Shown here piece after piece: positions 17,049-23,330 of a stretch of 64,000 nucleotides of DNA; positions within the stretch are counted from its first letter, which is position 1; each line of letters starts with the position of its first letter. This DNA comes from Streptosporangium sp040640155 (GTDB lineage Bacteria > Actinomycetota > Actinomycetes > Streptosporangiales > Streptosporangiaceae). The notes under the pieces were generated by a model. The model did no database searches and was not told where the DNA came from. It saw nothing but the letters and a program-made list of their open reading frames with translations. A program made the translations under genes and the position numbers. The stretch lies in assembly GCF_040640155.1 (NCBI RefSeq), contig NZ_JBFABE010000003.1, positions 62,001 to 126,000 of the forward strand, written 5' to 3'.

Positions 17049-17944
17049 CGACTCTTCCTCCCTGGGCCGAGCGGCCCAGCCGCGCCGGCGGGCTCCTCAA
17101 GGGGTTCCTGCTGACGCTCATCGTCGCCTCGGTGCTCTTCCCGATCTACATGGTCGTGCTGACCAGCCTGTCCACCCAGGAGGCGGTGACCGCCTCCGGA
17201 GGCCTGGTCATCAAGCCGAGCGGGCTCTCGCTGGCCGCGTACCGGGAGCTGTTCGCCGGGGGCGTGGTGACCCGGTCGGTCGGGGTCAGCCTGGGCGTGA
17301 CGCTCGTCGGCACGGCGATCAGCCTGACCGTGACCGTGCTGGCCGCCTACGGACTGTCGCGGCCCGGCTCGCTGCTGCACCGGCCGCTGCTGTTCCTGGT
17401 GCTGCTGACGTTCCTGTTCGGCCCGGGCCTGATCCCCAACTACCTGCTGGTCAGCTCGCTGGGACTGATCGACACGTACTGGTCGCTGATCCTGCCCGGC
17501 GCGGTCACCGCCTTCAACCTGGTGGTGATGCGGGCGTTCTTCATGAACATCCCCGAGGAGGTCTCCGACAGCGCCCGCATCGACGGCGCGAGCGAGTTCG
17601 GCATCCTGCTCAGGATCGTGCTGCCCATGTCCAAGGGCGTCACCGCGGTCATCGGGCTGTTCTACGCGGTCGGCTACTGGAACTCGTTCTTCAACGCCGT
17701 CCTCTACCTGAACGACAACGCCAAGTGGCCGCTGCAGGTGGTGCTGCGGCAGTACGTGCTCCAGGGCCAGTCCCTGGTCGTGGGCCAGTCCGGCGTCGGC
17801 ACGGTCCCGGGCCAGTCGCTGCCGCCGAGCCTGGCGATCCAGATGGCCATCGTCGTGGTCGCGCTGCTGCCGATCCTGTTCGTCTACCCGTTCGTCCAGC
17901 GGCACCTGACCAAGGGAGTGATCATCGGCGCCATCAAGGGCTGA
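17045..17944 (+). CDS. Sugar ABC transporter permease (LplC-like)
   Basis: A 299-residue second permease subunit with six hydrophobic helices, starting ATG at 17045 where it overlaps the preceding stop (ATGA). The EAA loop reads DSARIDGASEFGILLRIVLPMSKGV, and the C-terminus ends KGVIIGAIKG, as is typical for LplC/CUT1 proteins. It completes the three-gene operon (binding protein, permease, permease) controlled from the ROK operator region. It presumably heterodimerises with the LplB-like subunit and uses an ATPase encoded outside the window. The next gene, DUF262, starts 101 bases downstream with its own ribosome binding site and is unrelated in function. I see no clear terminator between them. 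Confidence 0.92.
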   Translation: MTTLPPWAERPSRAGGLLKGFLLTLIVASVLFPIYMVVLTSLSTQEAVTASGGLVIKPSGLSLAAYRELFAGGVVTRSVGVSLGVTLVGTAISLTVTVLAAYGLSRPGSLLHRPLLFLVLLTFLFGPGLIPNYLLVSSLGLIDTYWSLILPGAVTAFNLVVMRAFFMNIPEEVSDSARIDGASEFGILLRIVLPMSKGVTAVIGLFYAVGYWNSFFNAVLYLNDNAKWPLQVVLRQYVLQGQSLVVGQSGVGTVPGQSLPPSLAIQMAIVVVALLPILFVYPFVQRHLTKGVIIGAIKG

Positions 17945-18045
17945 GCGGCGGTCGGTTCGCGGCCTGACGTGCCTGTTTAATGGGAATCCGGTTGAACCGA
18001 ACAGCGATCTTCGCGAGCATGGTGATCCCGACGACAGGAGCCGCG

Positions 18046-19779
18046 ATGAGCACCGGGCTGGACACCCGCCCCAGCGCCACGACGTACGACGTGGAGAAGC
18101 TGGTCGGCATGATCTGGCGCGGCCAGATCCGGGTGCCCCACTTCCAGCGCGACTTCCGGTGGGGGCGTGAGGACGTCATCCGGCTCTTCGACAGCATCGT
18201 CAGGGGCTACCCGGTGGGCAGCCTCCTGCTGTGGCTGCGACCCGCCGCGAAGCAGGTGCTCACGCTCGGCGCCCTGAAAATCGAGGCCCCCAGCCTGGAC
18301 CAGTCACTGTGGGTCGTGGACGGCCAGCAGAGGATCATCAGCTTGGCCAACGCCCTGCACGAGGACGGCGCCCGCGATCCACGCTTCGCGCTCTCCTACG
18401 ACCTCGGGGAGGAACGGTTCGTCCCCCGCACCGCGGTCGAGGACCCGTACGTCATCCCGCTGCCCGTTCTGTTCGATCTCCGCGGGGTGCTGCGCTGGTT
18501 CGCCGTCCACAATGAGGTTTCCGCCGACCTGCAGGACCGGGCGTTCGGCCTGACCACGATCCTGCGGCAGTACCCCGTGCCCGCCTACCAGGTGGAGCAG
18601 GAGAACGCCGAGGTCCTCCAGGACATCTTCGATCGGATGAACAACTACGGGAAGCGCCTCAGCAAGGCGGAGATCTTCTCCGCGCTCTTCGCGGGTGAGG
18701 AGTCGGAACAGGACAGGACCCTCACCATCGACGTGATCGCCGCGCACGTGGACGAGCGCTTCGGCTTCGGCCGGATCGACAGTGACACGGTCCTGCGGGC
18801 GATCCTCGCCAGGCGAGGCCCCAACCCGGAGCGGGAGATCCGGACGGAGTTCGACGACGAGAACCGCAGGGAAACGGTGGAGTTTCCCCGTGAGGACCGT
18901 GACACGGCCTTCCAGGCGGGAGAGGAGGCCCTCGGACGGGCGATCAGCTTCCTGCAGAACGACGCGGGGGTCCCCCATTTCAGTCTGCTCGCCTACCGCT
19001 ACCTTCTGATCGCGCTCACTCGGGTGTTCGGCCACTTTCCCGATCCGGATCCCGCCAACCGGAGACTGCTGCGCCGCTGGTACTGGCGGGCGGCGTTGTT
19101 CGGCCCGGAGATCTTCAAGGGCAGCAGCACCGGGGCGAGCCGGGCGCTCTGCGCCAAGATCCAGCCGAACGACCTCACAGGATCGATCCAGAACCTCCTG
19201 AACGCCCTGGAGCGCCCGGTGCCACCTCCGCCGGAGCTCCGCAGGTTCAGGACGAACGAGGCGACCGCAAAGATCACCTTGTGCTCCTGGTGGGCCCTGG
19301 AACCACGTGACCCCGGCACGGGAGAACCGAACGAGCGTGCCCGGCTCGCCGAGTGCCTCACCGACCGGCCCACCGCCGCCGACGCGGTCCGCTACCTCGT
19401 TCCCTCCGGCCTGGTGCCCGACAAGTACCGGTTGTGGGCCGCCAACCGCCTCCTGCTGCCGTTCATGGAGCAGGAGGAGGGCAAGGTCGTCGGCGCCGTT
19501 CTGGCGCATCCGCCGCTCACCATGGACGAGGGGACCTGGTCCCGGGTCCTCGACTCGCACCTGATCACTCCGGAGACGGCCGCGCTGCTGCGCGACGGTC
19601 ACGTCGCCGCCTTCCTGCGGGCGCGTCAGGAGCGGCTGGTCTCCGAGTTGCAGACCTTCCTGCAGCGCATGTGCGAATGGGGATTCGAGAACACGCCTCC
19701 GCTCGGCGAACTGCTGCTCGAAGACCTCCCCGACGACGAGCGAGCTCTTCCCGACGAGGAGTCCCATGGCGCCGGTTGA
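18046..19779 (+). CDS. DUF262 domain protein (GmrS/ParB-like fold)
   Basis: A 577-residue protein whose N-terminal third is a DUF262 domain: VPHFQRDFRW near residues 30-40, YPVGSLLLW, and DGQQRIISL with Asp92 and the QQR motif that in this superfamily forms a nucleotide-linked active site. IFDRMNNYGKRLSKAEIFSALF follows. DUF262 proteins occur in GmrSD-type modification-dependent restriction enzymes and other defence contexts. The C-terminal half has no HNH/DUF1524 nuclease motif that I can see and is unassigned. ATG 18046 is chosen for the ACAGGAG five bases upstream. Its last 14 bases overlap the start of the hipA-like gene, so the two form a coupled pair. Codon choice appears less uniformly GC3-rich than in the flanking transporter genes, hinting at an acquired module. 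Confidence 0.82.
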   Translation: MSTGLDTRPSATTYDVEKLVGMIWRGQIRVPHFQRDFRWGREDVIRLFDSIVRGYPVGSLLLWLRPAAKQVLTLGALKIEAPSLDQSLWVVDGQQRIISLANALHEDGARDPRFALSYDLGEERFVPRTAVEDPYVIPLPVLFDLRGVLRWFAVHNEVSADLQDRAFGLTTILRQYPVPAYQVEQENAEVLQDIFDRMNNYGKRLSKAEIFSALFAGEESEQDRTLTIDVIAAHVDERFGFGRIDSDTVLRAILARRGPNPEREIRTEFDDENRRETVEFPREDRDTAFQAGEEALGRAISFLQNDAGVPHFSLLAYRYLLIALTRVFGHFPDPDPANRRLLRRWYWRAALFGPEIFKGSSTGASRALCAKIQPNDLTGSIQNLLNALERPVPPPPELRRFRTNEATAKITLCSWWALEPRDPGTGEPNERARLAECLTDRPTAADAVRYLVPSGLVPDKYRLWAANRLLLPFMEQEEGKVVGAVLAHPPLTMDEGTWSRVLDSHLITPETAALLRDGHVAAFLRARQERLVSELQTFLQRMCEWGFENTPPLGELLLEDLPDDERALPDEESHGAG

Positions 19780-21013
19780 GTCGCGTCATGCCGTCATGCT
19801 GGGTGACGACCGCGCCGGAACGCTGCATCAGAGGGGAGACCACACCCGGCTCGTGTTCTCGGAGGACTACCTCCTCGACCCCGCCCGGGCGATCCTCGGG
19901 CTTGATTTCGAGCAGAACCTGACCGGCAGGCACTCCGCCGCGCTCCGTCTTCCCCCGTGGTTCTCCAACCTTCTCCCCGAGGGGGTGCTCCGCGACTGGA
20001 TCGCGACCGACCGGAACGTCTCCGCCGACCGGGAGATGGAGTTGCTCGCCCAGGTCGGCCACGACCTCCCCGGAGCGGTCCGGGTGCTTCCCTGCGACGA
20101 CGAGAACCATATCCTCGACGACTCCGGCTGGGGTTCCGACGACGGAAGGGAGCAGCGCACGCGGAACGACTCGCATCCCGAGATGCGCTTCTCCCTCGCG
20201 GGCGTGGCCCTGAAGTTCTCGATGCTCGCCGAGGGGGACCGGCTCACCCTCCCGGCCTTCGGCCAGGGAGGGGACTGGATCGTCAAGCTCCCCGACCGGA
20301 CCTACGCGGACGTGCCCCGCAACGAGTACGCGATGATGTCGCTGGCCGCCGCCGCGGGCATCGACGTACCCGAGGTACGTCTCTTCCATCGCGATGAGCT
20401 GGACACCCTGCCGTCTCGGGCTTGGCCCGGCGAGGAGGTCATGGCGTACGCCGTGCGCCGCTTCGACCGGGACGACCGGCGCCGGGCCGTCCACATCGAG
20501 GATCTCGCCCAGGTGCGCGGCGTGTACCCGAACGAGAAGTACCTGGGCAACTACGAGACGGTGGCCGCGCTGGTCCATCGCCGCCACGACATAGTGGCCC
20601 TTCGGGAGTTCGCCCGGCGGCTCGCGTTCACGGTGCTGATCTCCAACGGGGACGCGCACCTGAAGAACTGGTCCCTCATCTACCGTGACCCGCGCGTTCC
20701 GACCCTCTCCCCCGCGTACGACCTCGTCTGCACGAGTGCGTACATGGGAGACGGGGAGACCCTGGGTATGAAGTTCGCGGGCTCACGGCGTTTCGACGCG
20801 GTCAACGTCCGCACCTTCGAACGGCTGGAGCGGCGCCTCCACGCGGAGGACGCGGGACTGGGCGACGTGGTCACGGATCTGGTCGATCGCGTGCGCTCGG
20901 CGTGGCCCTCCTGCGCGAACCTTCTCTCGGAGGCGCCGCGGATTCGTGAAGCCGTGGCCAACAGCATCGAGGAGCGCAGCCGGACGCTGCTCTCCTCCAG
21001 GGCAGGTAGCTGA
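19766..21013 (+). CDS. HipA-like serine/threonine kinase (toxin family)
   Basis: A 415-residue protein of the HipA family, Ser/Thr kinases that in E. coli phosphorylate glutamyl-tRNA synthetase and slow growth. It has the HipA N-terminal region (GTLHQRGDHTRLVFSEDYL), the RFSLAGVALKFSM segment equivalent to the P-loop/autophosphorylation area, WIVKLP, YAVRRFDR, the catalytic loop NGDAHLKNWSL (Asn294, Asp296) and the metal-binding SPAYDLV (Asp319). All key residues appear intact, so it should be active. The ATG at 19766 follows GAGGAG and overlaps the DUF262 gene by 14 bases. No HipB-type small HTH antitoxin gene lies next to it; the partner here is DUF262. Whether DUF262 acts as antitoxin, sensor or co-effector is unknown. 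Confidence 0.88.
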   Translation: MAPVESRHAVMLGDDRAGTLHQRGDHTRLVFSEDYLLDPARAILGLDFEQNLTGRHSAALRLPPWFSNLLPEGVLRDWIATDRNVSADREMELLAQVGHDLPGAVRVLPCDDENHILDDSGWGSDDGREQRTRNDSHPEMRFSLAGVALKFSMLAEGDRLTLPAFGQGGDWIVKLPDRTYADVPRNEYAMMSLAAAAGIDVPEVRLFHRDELDTLPSRAWPGEEVMAYAVRRFDRDDRRRAVHIEDLAQVRGVYPNEKYLGNYETVAALVHRRHDIVALREFARRLAFTVLISNGDAHLKNWSLIYRDPRVPTLSPAYDLVCTSAYMGDGETLGMKFAGSRRFDAVNVRTFERLERRLHAEDAGLGDVVTDLVDRVRSAWPSCANLLSEAPRIREAVANSIEERSRTLLSSRAGS

Positions 21014-21109
21014 ACCGGTCGTCACACGCCCGCCGGGGGAGGTCCCCGGATACCGGCGGCGCGTTCCCCGGTCGTTCCTCCCGGACCGGACCCGCCGACG
21101 GCCCTGGGA

Positions 21110-21132
21110 GGGCCCGGCGTGGGGCCGGGCCC
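21110..21132. terminator. Hairpin between convergent hipA and merR genes
   Basis: GGGCCCGGC (21110-21118) pairs with GCCGGGCCC (21124-21132) across a 5-base loop, immediately beyond the MerR stop. It could terminate both strands. Confidence 0.65.
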
Positions 21133-21136
21133 GGGG

Positions 21137-21445
21137 TCAGCTCTCCGAACGGGCCCGGCGCTCCCTGGCCAGTTCCTCCTCCAGCTCGCGGACCTGCTCC
21201 TGGAGAGCGAAGATCCGGCGGACCGCGGCGAGCGTCATGCCCTCGCCGACCAGTTGGATGGCGTCCTGGAGATCACCGATCTCGTGGCGGGTGTAGCGGC
21301 GCTGGCCGCCGGTGGAACGGGCCGGGCGGACCACGTCGTGCTCGTCGAGACGGCGCAGGAAGGCCTGCTCGACGTTGAGCATGTCGGCGACCTGGCCGAC
21401 CGAGTACAGGGGGGTGTGCTCGTCGTCGAAGGGCAGGCGGGCCAT
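21137..21445 (-). CDS. MerR family regulator, HspR-like
   Basis: A 102-residue MerR-type DNA-binding protein. It has a winged helix-turn-helix (LYSVGQVADMLNVEQAFLRRLDEHDVVRPARSTGGQRRYTRHEI) followed by a C-terminal coiled coil (LQEQVRELEEELARERR) for dimerisation and no effector domain. The sequence style, with the R-x-x-GGQRRY wing, resembles HspR, the actinobacterial repressor of heat-shock genes. It lies 86 bases downstream of an hsp20 gene on the same strand, so it probably represses that operon and itself. ATG 21445 was chosen with GAGAGGAA upstream; a GTG one codon earlier is possible. I did not find a clean CTTGAGT-N7-ACTCAAG (HAIR) element upstream, so the binding site may differ. Confidence 0.85.
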   Translation of the reverse strand: MARLPFDDEHTPLYSVGQVADMLNVEQAFLRRLDEHDVVRPARSTGGQRRYTRHEIGDLQDAIQLVGEGMTLAAVRRIFALQEQVRELEEELARERRARSES

Positions 21446-21531
21446 CACGGTTCCTCTCTCGAAACGCGGAAGGGTGGGGCCGGAGACCCGGCCGTCCACC
21501 CTGTCCGGTTCCACGTTCAGGCCCGGCACCC

Positions 21532-21987
21532 TCAGGACTTGATCGACCTCTGCTCGGACCCGTTCTCGGCCTTGTGGATCTCGACCTTGCGGGGCTTGGC
21601 CCGCTCGATCACCGGGATGCGCACCGCCAGCACCCCGTTGGAGTAGGCCGCGTCGACCTTGTCGGCGTCGAGGTGCTCGGAGAGGTAGACGCGCCGGGTG
21701 AAGGTGCCCATCGGACGCTCGCGGACGAACAGGCGGTCGTCCTCGCCGTACTCCTCCTCGCGACCGGCGCTCACGGTGAGCACGCCCCGGTCGACGGTCA
21801 CCTCGATGGAGTCGGGGTCGATGCCGGGCAGGTCGAACCTGAGCAGGACGTCGTCCTTGCGGCGGACCCCGTCGAGCGGCATGGCCCCGCGCGCGGCGGC
21901 GTCGGCTCCGCCGAAGGCCTGGCGGGCGAGCCGGTCGAAGCGGCGGTCGAACTCCTGCACGAACGGGTCGATCGACGTAAGCAGCAT
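21532..21987 (-). CDS. Hsp20/alpha-crystallin family small heat-shock protein
   Basis: A 151-residue ATP-independent holdase that binds unfolding proteins under stress. The alpha-crystallin domain spans roughly residues 40-130, with DDVLLRFDLPGIDPDSIEVTVDRGVLTVSAGREE, the FTRRVYLSEHLDADKVDAAYSNGVLAVRIPV strand block and a short C-terminal tail lacking a clear I-x-I motif but with VEIHK. ATG 21987 is preceded by GGAGGTGG. A near-consensus promoter lies about 70-100 bases upstream on the minus strand, and the MerR/HspR-like gene follows, so the pair is probably heat-inducible by derepression. Confidence 0.93.
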   Translation of the reverse strand: MLLTSIDPFVQEFDRRFDRLARQAFGGADAAARGAMPLDGVRRKDDVLLRFDLPGIDPDSIEVTVDRGVLTVSAGREEEYGEDDRLFVRERPMGTFTRRVYLSEHLDADKVDAAYSNGVLAVRIPVIERAKPRKVEIHKAENGSEQRSIKS

Positions 21988-22054
21988 CGGTAACCACCTC
22001 CGGTGAAACTAGCAGGTATCCTCAAGCCTGCCTTCTCGGAAACTTGTTACTTCA

Positions 22055-22084
22055 GTTATAGCTTTCCGACAGACGAAGTTGCAA
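22055..22084 (-). promoter_or_regulatory. hsp20 promoter
   Basis: On the minus strand, TTGCAA (22079-22084) is followed after 18 bases by TATAAC (22055-22060), in an unusually AT-rich patch. It would give a leader of about 60 bases to the hsp20 ATG. Confidence 0.65.
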
Positions 22085-22198
22085 GCTGTCTCAGCAAGAT
22101 TTTTAAAGAACCCTCCGAGGCCATCGGCAGGAACGGTCTCCGCCCGGGGCGGGAGAAGGCGGGCCGCATGCCGTGACCGGGGCGGGACGAGACGAGAC

Positions 22199-22232
22199 GA
22201 CCCGCCCGGTTCACCGGGGAGCCGGGCGGGTC
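22199..22232 (-). terminator. Terminator after aldo/keto reductase gene
   Basis: GACCCGCCCGG (22199-22209) pairs perfectly with CCGGGCGGGTC (22222-22232), just past the stop of the reductase gene. Confidence 0.7.
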
Positions 22233-22254
22233 GCGGGAGGTCGCGGGGCCGTGG

Positions 22255-23121
22255 TCAGGCCGCCTTGGACAGGGCCTCGAACTGCTCGTCGGTCAGCGTG
22301 ACGGTGGCGGCGGTGACGTTGTCCTCCAGGTGCGCGACCGTCGAGGTGCCCGGGATGGGGAGCATCACCGGCGACCTGCGCAGCAGCCAGGCCAGCGCGA
22401 GCTGCGAGGGCGTGGCGCCGTGCTCGGCGGCGGCGGCGGCGAGCGGGCCGCCCTCCTTTGCCAGGCTGCCGGTCGCCAGCGGGAACCACGGGATGAAGGC
22501 GATGTCGTTGGCCTCGGAGTACTCCAGCAGCGGCTCGGCGTCGCGGTGCGCGAGGTTGTAGAGGTTCTGCACCGAGACGATCCTCGCGGACCTCCCCGCC
22601 TCCTCGACGTCCTCGACACCGACCTCGCTGAGGCCGATGTGGCGGATCTTGCCCTCCTGCTGCAGGAGGGCGAGCTCCCCGACCTGGTCGGCGACGGGCA
22701 CCGCCGGGTCGATGCGGTGGAGCTGGAACAGGTCGATCCGCTCGACGCCGAGGTGGCGCAGGCTCAGCTCGGCCTGCTGGCGCAGGTACTCGGGGCGGCC
22801 GAGCGGGCGCCATTCCCCCGGCCCCTGACGGGTGAACCCCGCCTTGGTCGCGATGACCAGGTCGTCGGGATAGGGGTGCAGCGCCTTCCTGATGAGCCGC
22901 TCGGCCACGAACGGGCCGTAGGAGTCGGCGGTGTCGATCAGGTTCACCCCCAGCTCGACGGCGCGGCGCAGGACCCGCACGGCCTCCTCGGGGTCGCGCG
23001 GCTCCCCCCACACCCCCTCCCCGGTGAGCTGCATGCTCCCGTAGCCCAGGCGGTTGACGACGAGGTCGCCTCCGATGGCGAACGTGCCGGATGCCTCGGC
23101 GGGACGGGTCGTGGTCGTCAT
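22255..23121 (-). CDS. Aldo/keto reductase
   Basis: A 288-residue TIM-barrel NADPH-dependent oxidoreductase reducing aldehydes or ketones. The catalytic tetrad is present: Asp63 and Tyr68 in DTADSYG, Lys93 in IATKAGF and His135 in LFQLHRID. The C-terminal IPGTSTVAHLEDNV is the cofactor-phosphate region. ATG 23121 follows AAGGA at good distance; an upstream in-frame start would lack this. It stands alone between the hsp20 pair and the GH3 operon terminator. Just upstream is a striking array of palindromes (23151-23216), so it is probably tightly regulated, perhaps by an electrophile- or sugar-responsive repressor not encoded next to it. The substrate is unknown. Confidence 0.92.
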   Translation of the reverse strand: MTTTTRPAEASGTFAIGGDLVVNRLGYGSMQLTGEGVWGEPRDPEEAVRVLRRAVELGVNLIDTADSYGPFVAERLIRKALHPYPDDLVIATKAGFTRQGPGEWRPLGRPEYLRQQAELSLRHLGVERIDLFQLHRIDPAVPVADQVGELALLQQEGKIRHIGLSEVGVEDVEEAGRSARIVSVQNLYNLAHRDAEPLLEYSEANDIAFIPWFPLATGSLAKEGGPLAAAAAEHGATPSQLALAWLLRRSPVMLPIPGTSTVAHLEDNVTAATVTLTDEQFEALSKAA

Positions 23122-23150
23122 GGTCGTCCTTCCGGAGTCGGGCCGAACGT

Positions 23151-23216
23151 GTGGATCACGATGATCCGGCACGTTCTCCACCGGATCATCGTGATCCACG
23201 ACATCCCGTACGGGAT
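23151..23216. promoter_or_regulatory. Palindrome array upstream of aldo/keto reductase
   Basis: A perfect 19-bp inverted repeat, GTGGATCACGATGATCCGG (23151-23169) with its complement at 23181-23199, is separated by 11 bases. Each arm contains its own dyad GGATCA-N3-TGATCC. A further perfect palindrome, ATCCCGTACGGGAT, sits at 23203-23216. The array begins 30 bases upstream of the reductase ATG. Confidence 0.8.
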
Positions 23217-23267
23217 CTCGCGCCCCCCTTACCCCTGAGACCGGCGGTCATCCGGGCTCCCGGGCGC

Positions 23268-23314
23268 GTGCGGGGCCCGTTCCCTCGCCGCGGACGGGAG
23301 AACGGGCCCCGCAC
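23268..23314 (-). terminator. Terminator of the GH31-ABC-GH3 operon
   Basis: GTGCGGGGCCCGTTC (23268-23282) pairs perfectly with 23300-23314 over a 17-base loop, directly after the secreted GH3 stop codon. Confidence 0.8.
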
Positions 23315-23330
23315 GAGGACGTGCCGCCGC

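Noticed and set aside
16319..17944. Apparent 541-residue product ending in the LplC-like permease
   Set aside because: N-terminal half is out-of-frame with the LplB-like gene; the true start is ATG 17045.
17945..21136. Search for an integrase, att repeats or tRNA that would mark the DUF262-hipA segment as a mobile island
   Set aside because: None seen; transfer is suggested only by context and slightly different codon use, so no mobile element is annotated.
21988..22100. HAIR element (CTTGAGT-N7-ACTCAAG) for the HspR-like regulator
   Set aside because: Only scattered CTTG/CAAG half-sites are present; no correctly spaced inverted repeat.
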